Shown one piece after another: positions 1 to 9,867 of a stretch of DNA of 64,000 nucleotides. Both the position numbers and the translations under genes were made by a program. Position 1 is the stretch's first letter. Every line of letters begins with the position of its first letter. The stretch is from Incurvaria masculella (Eukaryota; Arthropoda; Insecta; Lepidoptera; Incurvariidae): positions 4,606,501 through 4,670,500 of the forward strand of contig OX335641.1 in NCBI GenBank assembly GCA_946894095.1, given 5' to 3'. The notes beneath the pieces were generated by a model, which did not search any database, was not told where the DNA came from, and saw only the letters and a list, made by a program, of their open reading frames with translations.

Positions 1-51
1 GAGGCTTAGTAATAGGGTTCCGTTTTCACCCTTTGGGTGCGGAACCCTAAA
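1..51 (+). repeat. End of a GTCC-repeat interspersed element
   Basis: The first bases match the 3' end (GGTTCCGTTTT...GGAACCCTAAA) of the ~300-bp interspersed element seen complete at 37034-37316. The rest lies outside the window. This family is called the GTCC element below: its 5' end reads ACCGGCCAAGTGCGAGTCG and it usually carries GTCC/GGAC tetramer runs. Confidence 0.8.
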
Positions 52-260
52 CATTGAATGTATAATACGGGCATAACCCATTTTAACTACGGTTTTCATC
101 TTCGCATTCTGTGTACTGAGGATTTCGTTGTTGATTTGAGGTTTTTTTTATACCAGGTAAGATAAGAGAAAGAGAGTGATAAGAGTTAATTGTTAAAGAA
201 AATGTGGTGTCAGCGTATGGACATTGAACTAATGAGTGATGAAAGTGTGTCAAATTTGTT

Positions 261-560
261 TGGGTGGAAGATCAACATGATCAAATAGGTCATGTGATTC
301 GTAAAGGTCAAATTAATAACACTAACAACCCATATTCGAAGAGCATGTATGAAAAGATGCATGCCCGTTGAAGAAGCGAAAGAAGTGTGCTAGAGCCTCT
401 AATTTATATTATTTCATATTTATACACTAATATAAAAATCCAAGGACGGTCGGTTTGGCATATCCCTCAAATGCCTGCTCTATTCATTGGTGTAAACCTT
501 TTATGAGCTTAGCGCTTTTTCTCTGCCTACCCCTGTTGGGAATCGGTGTGATTAAATATG
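261..560 (+). repeat. Interspersed repeat R, copy 1
   Basis: Shares blocks with 11100-11315 (TTCGTAAAGGTCAAATTA, and a CTGCCTACCCC...GGGAA end). The CTGCCTACCCC block resembles tails common in lepidopteran repeats, possibly the end of a non-LTR element. No coding frame is usable. The remaining sequence in 52-805 shows nothing I recognise. Confidence 0.5.
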
Positions 561-805
561 TGATATTCGTAGAGAGGTTGTACAAAAAAATATACAGTCA
601 TGGAGATCAATGAACTCCTTTGCCCTGAACCATCACGAGAACTCACGCGTATTTCTCGATGTCAAACTCCATTCTAATGTCCCTTTTTCTATAATTTTCA
701 GCATTGTGTGTCATGCAATGCATTCGGCAAATATAACGGGATAATGAAAAATGTGAAGCACTATATTATCGTCTTAATCAATTATTATCGGTATATATTT
801 ATACA

Positions 806-957
806 AAACTGGCCAAGTGCGAGTCGAACTCGCACACGAAGGGTTCCGTACCATTTTATAAGGTTTGACCCAAATAAATTACGTTTCTTGTATGGTGACC
901 CCCTCTACTTTTCAATTGTTTTACAATACACACTCTGTGAAAATTTCATCTGTTAAT
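806..957 (+). repeat. GTCC element, 5' part only
   Basis: Begins with ACTGGCCAAGTGCGAGTCG and runs through the GGGTTCCGTACCAT block to the CTCTGTGAAAATTTCA block, then stops. It lacks the tetramer run and the 3' end. Confidence 0.75.
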
Positions 958-1227
958 TGAACAGACAATTAATTTTAGTAACGTACATAAAGTCTACAAA
1001 CGATTTATCTTAGAAAACAAAGCAACTTACTCCATGAATACAGATTGATTATTAGCATACTATTGGCGAACGTGATGTTGATATAAGTCTTTCACCTTAA
1101 GACTTATTAGATTCCCGGAAGCAAGGATGTTTTTAATAAAACCAATTGTATCAAAGTTACAAATTTAATAACCATAAATTATATTTACAAACGAGGTAAT
1201 AGGTATATCTAGCATGTAGTATTGAGA

Positions 1228-4200
1228 CTAAAAGGCCGGGTAGGCAAGTGGCGCGGCGAACTGGGGCGCCGCGAACCGGGCTACAGGCGGCGCGAACTGG
1301 GCTACAGGCGCCGCGAACTGAGCTACAGGCGGCCCCGCAGCGAGCACCCTCGGAGGCGCAGCTACCACCAGCGGCTCCCTCCTCACCACCGCGTTGAAGC
1401 CGTTCAGCGAGTCCGCGCTGTAGTCCACGATCCTCCTGGTGCCGTCGGGATCGACGACCGAGTAGGAGCCCTGCACGAGGTCCCCGTTGCGCTGCTCCTG
1501 GTGGTTCTTGTAGTCGCCGGTGAGAGCGTCCTGGACGTCGTAGCCGAAGGAGTACTGAGGGAGCGGGTCCACCGGAGCCACCCTGGCAAGCGGGGGGCCC
1601 GCTAGGAGGGGTGCGGGTGCGCCGAACGGGACGAGCGACGCGCTCGCCGCGCCGACTGCCAGCATCAATACTACAAGCTGGAATCAATATATGAAAAGCT
1701 TTACCGTAGGATTTGGCTTAAGGTCATTTTTAAAATTTAAATATGTGTGCGTTTATGTAGATGGCGACACTCGCCTATATTTCTGCTAGAACGTATATTT
1801 CTAACCTAACCCAACAATAGGAAGTTAAAAATGATCTGGATTGGCATGTACACTAAGCAGTTATGTATTTTATCGTATTAAACATTTAAAAAAAAAGGTA
1901 TAATTTGAGAAATCGCAAATATCAATTTTCGATCTAGATGCTATGCGAACATAGGCCATATTTTTACTGAGCTTGTTGTCTAATATCACATCTGTCATGT
2001 TATCTCATTACACCGCACTTCGGACGAAACTTGATTGATTATAATAACTTCTTTTATATGAGCATGGCTACATTGAACTTGTCTTTTTTGATTACCGATT
2101 CGACCATCTTTCATTTATTCAATGTAATGGTTGAATGTTGCCGCTTCGTTAGTCATACAAATATGTAGTGGTACAAACCAGAGCAAATTTAATCCCTATC
2201 ACATTCAAATAGTGAGTATCCTCGTTGAAAATGTATGTTTCTGTGTACACACATCTGCGCACAGTATGAAGGAGCTTTCTCAAAAAATCCCGTTCAACTT
2301 CTCTTCAAAGTGATGACGTTTAGAAATGATAAACGCGAAGTGATTTAAGTTTTAATTAAGATTCCACGCACAGAATCGGCACTGTGGATGTCGTCAATCG
2401 ATTGTTATTATAGATTGTTTTGTTACATAATGCAAGTAGTCGGGCATCTAGACATGCGCACAGCACATAATAAAGAGGCAGACAACCTTGAAAGAAATGT
2501 TGTGATTAATTAGCACGTTATATTACGATATAAATTTAAGATCGCGTTGCGAACCCCCGTTATAGCAGGGTTTTTTTTAACGTTTATAGTAGGTATGCTG
2601 CAAAAAACCATGAGTTGCTTGTAAACGCATCGCATGGCACCATCCACTTAGAAAATGAGAGGTAAAATAATTGGATGATATCAATTGGATGAATAATCAA
2701 AATATTAATTAAAGGCTTAGTATACTGTGGGTAGTCAATTTGAAAATGAATTCATGTATTTCAATTTATATTTACGTAAAAATAAAAAAACCTTTTTTTG
2801 TATTTTTTTAGGATAATTTATAGTATTTTAGTTATAGGCTTCCGTACTCAACCGGAACCCTAATACTAAGCTTCTGCTGTTCGTCCGTTCTTCCGTCCGT
2901 CCGTCCGACGGACGTCTGTCTGTCTGTCACAAGGCTGTATCTCATGAACCGTAATAGGTAGGCAGCTGAAATTTTTACATAGTGTGTATTTATTTTGCCG
3001 CTATAACTACAAATAAGTAAAATAAAAAATAAAAACATTGAAGGGGGTCTTTGGTGTTCAATCATTTACGATAGTACGGAACCCTCTTCGCCGGGTTTTT
3101 ATGTATGTGATATATTGTAAATTGTATAATTAGAATTATGTGAATAATAAAGATATTGGATGAACAACCTATTTGTTCGGTTAATGTCACTAGGAGAGAA
3201 AGCAATCTCAAAATGTTTATAAAGGAATAGAGAGTCCATGTAGTAACGCACACATCTTAACGAGTGGCATTTCAATAAAAATATCTGAATAATTCAAGTA
3301 AATTTGTCAAACAATCGCGAATAAATTACGCAAGAGTGAGCACTTGAATTAGCATACAAAGCATACCTGCGATGTATATCACACGTCACCTTACGGATTA
3401 GTTATAGAGAAAGTGAAGAAATCAGTCTAGACCGTGGAAATACTGAGTGATACAAGGACAGCCATCAATTTACGTAAGTGATTATAGAAACAAATATTAG
3501 AAGTAGGTAATAACCTCTTCCTTGGAAGTTATTTTTCGACATTTATAGATCGAGTTACTTTACGCAACGATATTGTTTCTTACTTCCTCAAGTTACGCCG
3601 ATTATACCTAGGACAACCTGTATATTATTTGATGAAAATAATATTTGTATTAAAATGGAATCTACATTATTTTCCTTTAGATTTTGATGATAAGGCGACA
3701 AAGAATAGCAAAACACTTTTAAATAACATTACTGTTAGGTTATCATTTTACATGTTTCATTATACGAATGTAGACTTATTTATTTGTAACTACTATAAAT
3801 GTATATGCAACAGGATATCGATTAAAACCAAATATTTCTAAGACGAAAAGTCAATTTTGGCGATTGACTTTGTGTTCAATCTGGTTCGAGATGAAAGTCT
3901 TCAATAGCGATATGTTGAATTTTTCATTGAATTGCTTTCATTATTAGATTAGAGTACCTTTCTTTGAGCTGTTAGAATAAAACGTATTCACCTCAACTTC
4001 GGTTGCACTGGGTATAGCGAGAATTAAAAAATTCCGACAACATGGAATATGGGCCGGGGCAAGGTGATGCTGCAAAAATATAATAAAATTTTCTTTCTAT
4101 GAAAAATACTAGTGTATGATTAATAAATGACGATTGCATTTCTTGATTTGAAATACTTTTGTTTTCTTAGGAGTCCGTCGGATTCGAAAAAATGGAACAT

Positions 4201-4244
4201 CAGCCCTACCAGCACAGTAATGCAAAAAGTACCTTGGTATCCAT
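1228..4244 (-). CDS. RR-2 cuticular protein (CPR), gene 1
   Basis: A secreted cuticle protein expected to bind chitin through its RR-2 (extended Rebers-Riddiford) domain. Exon 1 is 4244-4233 (Met-Asp-Thr-Lys, then a GTACTT donor). Exon 2 is 1677-1228, after a TTCCAG acceptor, joined in phase 0; the product is 153 aa. Residues 1 to ~20 form a hydrophobic signal peptide. The RR-2 domain covers about 40-106, with [18 protein letters not shown], a [10 protein letters not shown] block and the GFNAVV end. The C-terminal tail repeats VAQF/VARF and AAP. The 2.55-kb intron carries a SINE fragment and a GTCC element. The exon 1 link is inferred from the TATA box, the phase match and the identical layout of the three other CPR genes here. 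ATTAAA at 1169-1164 could serve as poly(A) signal. The family call is firm; the individual orthologue is not identified. Confidence 0.88.
2056..2130 (-). repeat. SINE body fragment
   Basis: Contains the GAGCATGGCTACATTGAACT and CGACCATCTTTCATTTATTC blocks of the SINE body described at 44120-44528, read on the opposite strand. It lies in the intron of CPR gene 1. Confidence 0.6.
2834..3099 (-). repeat. GTCC element in CPR gene 1 intron
   Basis: Nearly complete reverse copy: GGCTTCCGTACTCA start, a GTCCGTCCGTCC run, the TGTATCTCATGAACCGTAAT block and a TACGGAACCCTCTTCG end. The remainder of the intron to 4232 shows no gene or recognised element. Confidence 0.75.
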
Positions 4245-4280
4245 GTTGGCGTGCGTGGGGTGAGTGAGCGAGCCGAGTGG

Positions 4281-4317
4281 ACTGTGCCTCGTCCTGGCGA
4301 GGGCCGGACGCTTTATA
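4281..4317 (-). promoter_or_regulatory. Core promoter of CPR gene 1
   Basis: TATAAA at 4317-4312 is followed about 34 nt later by the initiator-like CACAGTC (4286-4280), then the first ATG at 4244. The same spacing and a similar CACAGTC start are seen at CPR gene 3. Confidence 0.7.
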
Positions 4318-4839
4318 CTGCCCGCTACGTAATCCTTGCTCCTCGTACGTGAGCGCAATACGAGCTACCGTACCTAGTACCTACGCACCGAAGAAAGTGT
4401 AGCGTAACCGATACGCACCTTGCGTAGGGTCTGACTTCTGTGACTCCTGCCACCGGTCCCTTTCCAATACTTTTTAATCAACTGTGCAGTTTTGCTCTTC
4501 TTAAATACTAATGATTGCTGCAAATAATGGTTGTAATTGATTTGTTGAATCCAAAATATGGAATATATCCAGGTACCAAAACAAAACATCTGTAAAAGGT
4601 CACAAACTAATATTTACTAATAATTGTAAGTTCAGGATGGTAATTCGAGGATAAATGGTAATTGTTTCCTAAGGTTTTCCGGGTGAAAGAAAACATTGTG
4701 CCACATAGTTTATGCAACAACGTGCATATGGTTAGGAAAGAAAAAACTTTGCTTATTTCTGCCTCTTTAATCACTCCTCAGGGTTGATGAGTTGCCGAAT
4801 GCAACAATGTGGAATTCATTTTACTTTCGTACGGAACAG

Positions 4840-5022
4840 TGGTACCGACCATCGCATTGAAGGAAAGATGGTCGAAGCGGCAATTTGTCTGCGTTTTCCG
4901 TCCAATTCAACGTTAACATGCAATGTAAGGAATATTCTGGCATTGCAACCAGATACCCATGTAGTGTTGAGCTAATATCATGGTAGTATATAGTCATGGT
5001 ATGAGCCATTATGTCCAATTGA
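4840..5022 (+). repeat. SINE body, head missing
   Basis: Plus-strand SINE body from the GGTACCGACCATCGCATTG block through GATGGTCGAAGCGGCAAT to a TGAGCCATTATGTCCA end. Diverged. Two further tail-only fragments lie at 5267-5325 and 5874-5943, both ending in A-rich runs. Confidence 0.7.
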
Positions 5023-5446
5023 CGCTTTAATGTTATTGTGTCCTGTCGTGATTTGACAATTTAAAAACATATGTGAATACACTATTCATTTTGCGAAAAA
5101 TCCCATGAGGTCTACTCTTGAAATTCACATTCGACTGTAATACATAGTCACCTGTGACTCACCGAGATTCACAGGTGACCCAACGGTGAATCACAAAACT
5201 TTGGTAATCATGAAATGACAGTCACGAGTCACCCTAGTGTCGTCTCTTTATAAGTAGGAAATGCGGTGTGTTGGGCTATTATCATGGACTGTGGGAGTAA
5301 TTTATATTCAGTTAAATAAAAACTAAAAATACGTTTTAAGAGTAAACTTAAGTACTTCTGTACATACTTACCCACGGTTGCAAATGCTGGAATATGAGAG
5401 CAGTAACCAATATATATATTTTTTCTTATCGGTATAATTCATTCCA

Positions 5447-5713
5447 TTGTCAACCCATCATCCCTCGACCCTTTCTTCAACTTGGGGGTTGAAGATCTCA
5501 GAGGCAGAGGATCAAAACTGTGACCTGTCTTCGGCCGTTGGTGACCAGAGAGCCCGCCTGGAGAGGAATGAGAAAGTAATAGAGCGCGCGAGAGGAATGT
5601 CTAGCCTAGGCGTGTGGCGCCAGGTCGTCAACCACGAAGGCTTGTCGCTGTTTATGAAATAATGGCTGATAAACGAGGAAGAAAGGGCGGGAGTGGCGAT
5701 CAAAACTCATTCG
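5447..5713 (+). other. Moderately GC-rich open stretch, unassigned
   Basis: An open frame of about 70 codons (5447-5662) and a second frame on the other strand cover a sequence less AT-rich than its surroundings. I recognise no domain and no clear splice sites. It may be a decayed mobile-element ORF together with 5714-5863. Confidence 0.2.
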
Positions 5714-5863
5714 ATGGCGGCAGGGAGCTCTAGTAGCTCCCTGCCGCCTGTAAAATGCACTGAATGTAGTTATCTCGCTTACGAATTAGGGAAGCGTAAA
5801 CATAGGGAACAACATTGTGTTAGACGAAAAGTGTTGCATCACATTTTAATCGGATTTAATTAA
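5714..5863 (+). pseudogene. Small ORF with a C2H2-like finger
   Basis: A 49-codon frame from ATG 5714 to TAA 5861-5863. It contains CTEC, eleven residues, then HREQHC, which fits a C-x2-C-x11-H-x3-H zinc-finger spacing. The start of the frame overlaps a perfect 14-bp hairpin (5716-5748). No promoter, splice sites or family match are visible. It could be a remnant of a transposon nucleic-acid-binding ORF or chance; 'pseudogene' is a placeholder. Confidence 0.25.
5716..5748. repeat. Perfect 14-bp hairpin
   Basis: GGCGGCAGGGAGCT at 5716-5729 and its exact complement at 5735-5748 are separated by the loop CTAGT. Confidence 0.9.
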
Positions 5864-5963
5864 TTTCTTCGGGAATGAGGTGTGTTGGACAAATATGACT
5901 GTGGATGTGGTGTAAGCCATTCATGTTCAGTCACATAAATAAAAGATACACGAGGCAAGTTTG

Positions 5964-6345
5964 TCAGCCCCAGTGGCCCAGTGGCGCGACACTTCGGCGA
6001 TCGCTCTCCGAAGTTAAGCAACGCTGGGTCTGGTCTGGTCTTGGATGGGTGACCATTCGACCGTTGAGAGAGGCTGGCCGTGGTTCGGATTTCACGTTAA
6101 GCTGTAGGTCCCCTTCCTTACTTACTAGGTGGTAGGGTTTATCCCGCCCGGGTTGGTACCATCGCATTGGATGAACGATGGTCGAAGCGGCAATGAAAAT
6201 TGTCCGTGTTTTCCATCCAGTTCAATGTAGCCGTGCAATATAAGGAAGGTCCTGGCATGGCACCTAGTTCCCATGTGGTGTGTTGGGCTAATACCATGAC
6301 AGAACTTGTGGTATTAGCCATCCATGTCCAGTCACATAAAAAAAA
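5964..6345 (+). repeat. SINE with a 5S rRNA-derived head
   Basis: The head (about 5990-6050) contains CCGAAGTTAAGCAACGCTGG and CTTGGATGGGTGACC, which are diagnostic of eukaryotic 5S rRNA around the internal promoter. It is followed by GGCTGGCCGTGGTTCGGA and then the same body as the tRNA-headed SINEs (GTTGGTACCATCGCATTGGA, GATGGTCGAAGCGGCAAT). It ends in GTCACATAAAAAAA. The 5S part is incomplete, so this is not a functional 5S gene. It is the clearest of five 5S-headed copies in the window. Confidence 0.85.
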
Positions 6346-7090
6346 AAAAGTACGCGGGAATGCGACTAAAATTTAGGTTATCTTTCGAGACTTTGAATCC
6401 GAAATAATTGGCCACTGGACGTCAAGAAAGGTACTTCTTCGTCTCCGAATTTTTTAGATATCGGACGCCAGAATCTACTTAAATGGTGATCGAACATTCC
6501 AGCCTAAGACCGTTATTTTGTTGCCTAAAAAAACGAGGATATTAATTACTTCGGTTGATCGGTTGTCACGGTGCAAGCATTTGGACCATGTCCGTTGTTC
6601 ATCACTCCTCGTCCGAATCGCATCCTTTAGACTTCCTAACTTCATGGTTCTCGCTAAAATCCATTGTCCCCGACTCTCGACTACTACAGGTTTTTTCCTT
6701 ATGGGATGAGCCTCAGGGATTGGCCACTTTCTCGCAGGCCACCATCAGATCCACATCTCTACACCGCGGTACCCCCCGGTAACGTACCAGCTACTTCCAC
6801 TCACTATGTATACACTCTTGCTGCGATTATGCTTTGCTGCGATGAAATTATTATTGCCAATGCCTAATTTGCCTACTGTTCCAACAGCCACCTGGTTTGT
6901 AGGTAGATTTGCTATTGTCACTATAAAGAGCTCATTTGCCGAGCGCTAGCTATTATAACACTGACTTCAACGGTTCTTGCGGGCTGTTACTCCACCGCTT
7001 TTTCACACACAATCAACAAGATTTAAAAGTAAAAAAAGTTTCATCCAGCACCACTGTTCTAACTTGGTCATACCCGCATTTCAGTCAATT

Positions 7091-7135
7091 TTGAGTAGGA
7101 TATACTTTGTTAACAACAAAGGATATCCTACTCAA
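7091..7135. repeat. 21-bp hairpin with 3-nt loop
   Basis: TTGAGTAGGATATACTTTGTT at 7091-7111 pairs with 7115-7135 with one mismatch; the loop is AAC. The arms are too close for an ordinary pre-miRNA. Confidence 0.85.
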
Positions 7136-7198
7136 TCCTGTAAATCTTTTGTTATAGGGTTGGTAATTTATGGGATAAACGTATTTCCCTTTACAGTA

Positions 7199-7243
7199 CC
7201 ACCAGGGGTGCTTCAAACATGGTGTAAAGAAGCACCCGGGTGG
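7199..7243. repeat. Imperfect hairpin with GGGGTGCTTC arm
   Basis: CCACCAGGGGTGCTTC faces GAAGCACCCGGGTGG across a 14-nt loop. The GGGGTGCTTC arm recurs in the hairpin at 55787-55829. Confidence 0.65.
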
Positions 7244-7652
7244 CCGGCATGGTTTTCGCAGCCCGTGTGAAAGTTTGTAAAGGTCATGGGCGTCGTTGAG
7301 CACATTTATAAGGGCCTGGTGTACCTACACCACATGTCTCGCTTTAGACAGAAAAAGCAGAGATACGAAAAACATTAAAGCCCATAATACGTTGCGTTGC
7401 GTAACTTGCACGATCACGTTCATAAGAAGCTTTGGGAAGATCGATTGCATATGAAGTTCAAACTTGGGAGGTTCTCATTGATGTGTTTTGTAAAACAAAC
7501 TTGTTAAGTAAGTATTATTGACTTTTTTTATTAAATTACTTAGGCATAATTTAATTGGCACACAATTGTCATGGATTCATACTGTTATTTATGAAATAAT
7601 TTCTTAAATCCATGCCATAGATTTCAATGGCAGTTCTAGTAAGAGTATTCGC

Positions 7653-8577
7653 CTAGTGGTGGTAGAGAGGAGCGGCGTGGGAGTAGGCGGGCGCCGAGTA
7701 GGCGTACTGCGCAGGTGCGGCGTAGGCGAGCTTGGCGACGGGCGCGGGCGCGGAGTACGCGTATTGCGCAGGGGCGGCATAAGCGAGCTTGGCGACGGGA
7801 GCAGGTGCTGCGTACGTGTACTGCGCAGGGGCGGCATATGCGAGCTTGGCAACGGGCGCGGGCGCCGCGTATGCGAGCTTGGCGACCGGGGCGACGGCGA
7901 CCTTGGCGACGAGCGGCTCCCTGTGCACCACGGCGTTGAACCCGTTGTGCGGATCGGCGGTGTACTCCACGGTGCGCTTGGTGCCGTCAGGGTCCACCAG
8001 GGAGTACGATCCGCGAACTACGTCACCGTCGCGGCTCTCTTGCTGGCTTTTGGAGTCTCCGGTGAGGCCGTCCTGCACGTCGTACGCGAAACTGTATTGT
8101 GGGTGCGGGTCATACTCCTCCACGGCCTTGCCCGCCAGCTTGGCGACGGGTGCGGCGTACGCCACGGGGGCGGCGTGCGACGCGTACGCCACGGGAGCGG
8201 CGTGCGACGCGTACGCCACGGGGGCGGCGTGCGACGCGTACGCCACGGGGGCGGCGTGCGACGCGTACGCCACGGGGGCGGCGTGCGACGCGTACGCCAC
8301 GGGGGCGGCGTGCGACGCGTACGCCACGGGGGCAGCAGCGTACGATACGGGGGCAGCGTACGACGCGTAAGACGCCGGGGCGATGACTCCGGCGCTGGCG
8401 GCCGCCACCAAGCAGGCGAATACTACGAACTGCGGAGGAGAAAACAAACTATTAGATGTTGCACTGCACCGAAGTTATTTAAAAGCACATTCACTGAGCA
8501 CTGTCACTGTCATCGCCAAACGGCTGGTTACGGAGGTGCGGTGGCGGGGACGGCTCCCCACGTACCTTGGACGCCAT
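7653..8577 (-). CDS. RR-2 cuticular protein (CPR), gene 2
   Basis: Secreted chitin-binding cuticle protein. Exon 1 is 8577-8566 (Met-Ala-Ser-Lys, GTACGT donor). Exon 2 is 8429-7653 after a CTCCGCAG acceptor; the 136-nt intron is phase 0 and the product is 262 aa. The signal peptide ends near residue 18 (VAAASAG). Six identical 9-residue units AAPVAYASH precede the RR-2 domain at about 108-176 ([20 protein letters not shown], a [20 protein letters not shown] block, [10 protein letters not shown]). The C-terminus repeats [22 protein letters not shown] at 7532-7527 is a good poly(A) signal. A plus-strand frame across 7656-8738 is an antisense shadow. The gene at 49280-50143 is its inverted near-copy. 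Confidence 0.93.
8157..8340 (-). repeat. Coding 27-bp tandem repeat
   Basis: Six copies of a 27-bp unit encode AAPVAYASH in CPR gene 2. Units differ by only one or two bases, so the array is young or homogenised. The inverted paralogue has four units. Confidence 0.9.
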
Positions 8578-8603
8578 GTTGTGTGCTTGCGGTGTCAGCA
8601 GCT

Positions 8604-8641
8604 CGACTGATGCTGGCTGCTGCATCTCCGGAGGCTTTATA
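8604..8641 (-). promoter_or_regulatory. Core promoter of CPR gene 2
   Basis: TATAAA at 8641-8636 and the arthropod initiator TCAGT at 8610-8606, about 31 nt apart, followed by the start codon at 8577. The same elements and surrounding bases occur at CPR gene 4. Confidence 0.8.
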
Positions 8642-8992
8642 CGTCTCGTCGCGGGCGCGTGCCCTTTCACTCGGAGTGCGTCGCCGAACACGTCTGCTGA
8701 CCGTGATTACTGCTGGCGAAGCAGATATTTTTCTATAAAGATTATGAATTCCCGATATGCTCCCGATGTGTGTGTGCAGCATTAAAATTATTTTGAAACG
8801 GGCGTGGTTGCACTTTCATTTAACAACTTTGCTATAATTTTAAATCGATTATTATGTTATAAAACGAAACCGGATCAATACCGTAGTTTTGTCCACAAAT
8901 TGTTTTAAAATATGACGTAATCTACTAATTTTTTTTTATTGAATACGTACTTGATTGTTCAGTACAGACAGTCCAAACCATACATAAATAGG

Positions 8993-9285
8993 GATGAGAT
9001 ATGGCATCGAGCGCCCCTTCTATGTGACCCGCTGTCTCCAATTTTCAAAAACTACCAATCCAACTTACACGTACATGCCACATGCAAACATAGTCGCAGA
9101 CGTATTGGAGGGTTTGTGTGGGTGGGAACTGACTTGAAGAATGATATTTTAGAGCACATTCGCTCGTAGTGGCGGTGTACGATGCGTCGCCGGATTCTCG
9201 TACAATTACATGGTCATTTTAACCATATAGTGGAGACGCAACAACGACCGAATGCCACTTCTCTTTACTTTATTTTCAGTGGTTC
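8993..9285 (+). repeat. Interspersed repeat D, full copy
   Basis: Begins GAGATATGGCATCGAGCG, includes CCCGCTGTCTCCAAT, CATGCCACATGCAAACATAG and GTATTGGAGGGTTTGTGTGG, and ends in a CCACTTCTCTTTACTTT tract. Other copies are at 16650-17080 (split), 30990-31215 and 57330-57598. Its class is unknown to me. Confidence 0.75.
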
Positions 9286-9526
9286 AATCAGGTGGTTTTT
9301 AAAGTAATGGCTACTGTCAGGATATCAGCTTAACATATCACAGCCGTCCTTTTTGTACGGATACATTTAATTTCATTGAAAGCACATACAATTTTTCACA
9401 GTCTTTAATCCAATTCGTATAAAGTACCAACTTAGGCGGGATTAATCCTATCACATATTAGGGGAATGGTCTGTGTCAAAATAAAAACCAAAACGTTGTG
9501 AACCTAAGTTTCCCTAATTTCACTTG

Positions 9527-9790
9527 GCATCCATATTAATATTATAAATGTGAAAGTAAATCTGTCTGTTTTTTTGCATTTTCATGCGTAAACCACTTAA
9601 CCAGTTTTGATCAATTTCGACATAGAGATAGTCTGGTCTTTGAAAAAGGACGTATGCTACCTTTTGTGGCGATAATTCAACTCGAAGGGGTGAAATCATG
9701 TCATATCCAGAACATAATTCAGACCGACATTAGTCCAAAACGTCATTTACCCGAGCGGAGCCATGCCAGCTAACTGTAAAATAAATACAC
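9527..9790. repeat. Interspersed repeat E
   Basis: Begins ATATTATAAATGTGAAAGTA...CTGTCTGTTTTTTTGC and ends with ACATAATTCAGACCGACATT...CCGAGCGGAGCC. The end block recurs near 36950-37010. This is a common insect non-coding repeat type, perhaps Helitron-like, but I see no diagnostic termini. Confidence 0.5.
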
Positions 9791-9867
9791 AAAATACTTT
9801 TCATTTTGTAATCGTATAATATAAAAATAAGTCTTCACAAATGAGCGTTTAAGTCTTTAGTATCCGT

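Larger units (their letters stand above)
6346..7526. other. Intergenic, two hairpins, no gene
   Basis: No coding frame with support. It holds a 21-bp hairpin at 7091-7135 and an imperfect hairpin at 7199-7243. Short overlapping frames at 6518-6867 and 6977-7270 have no recognisable domain. Confidence 0.5.

Noticed and set aside
5990..6050. A real 5S rRNA gene
   Set aside because: Only the middle of 5S is present and it continues into SINE body sequence; other copies are more eroded.
8157..8340. CRISPR-like regular repeats
   Set aside because: The 27-bp units are directly adjacent with no spacers and encode a protein repeat in a eukaryotic gene.
7656..8738. 360-codon plus-strand frame
   Set aside because: It is antisense to CPR gene 2. 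Repetitive GC-rich coding DNA leaves several frames open; the minus-strand frame has signal peptide, RR-2 domain, splice sites and promoter.
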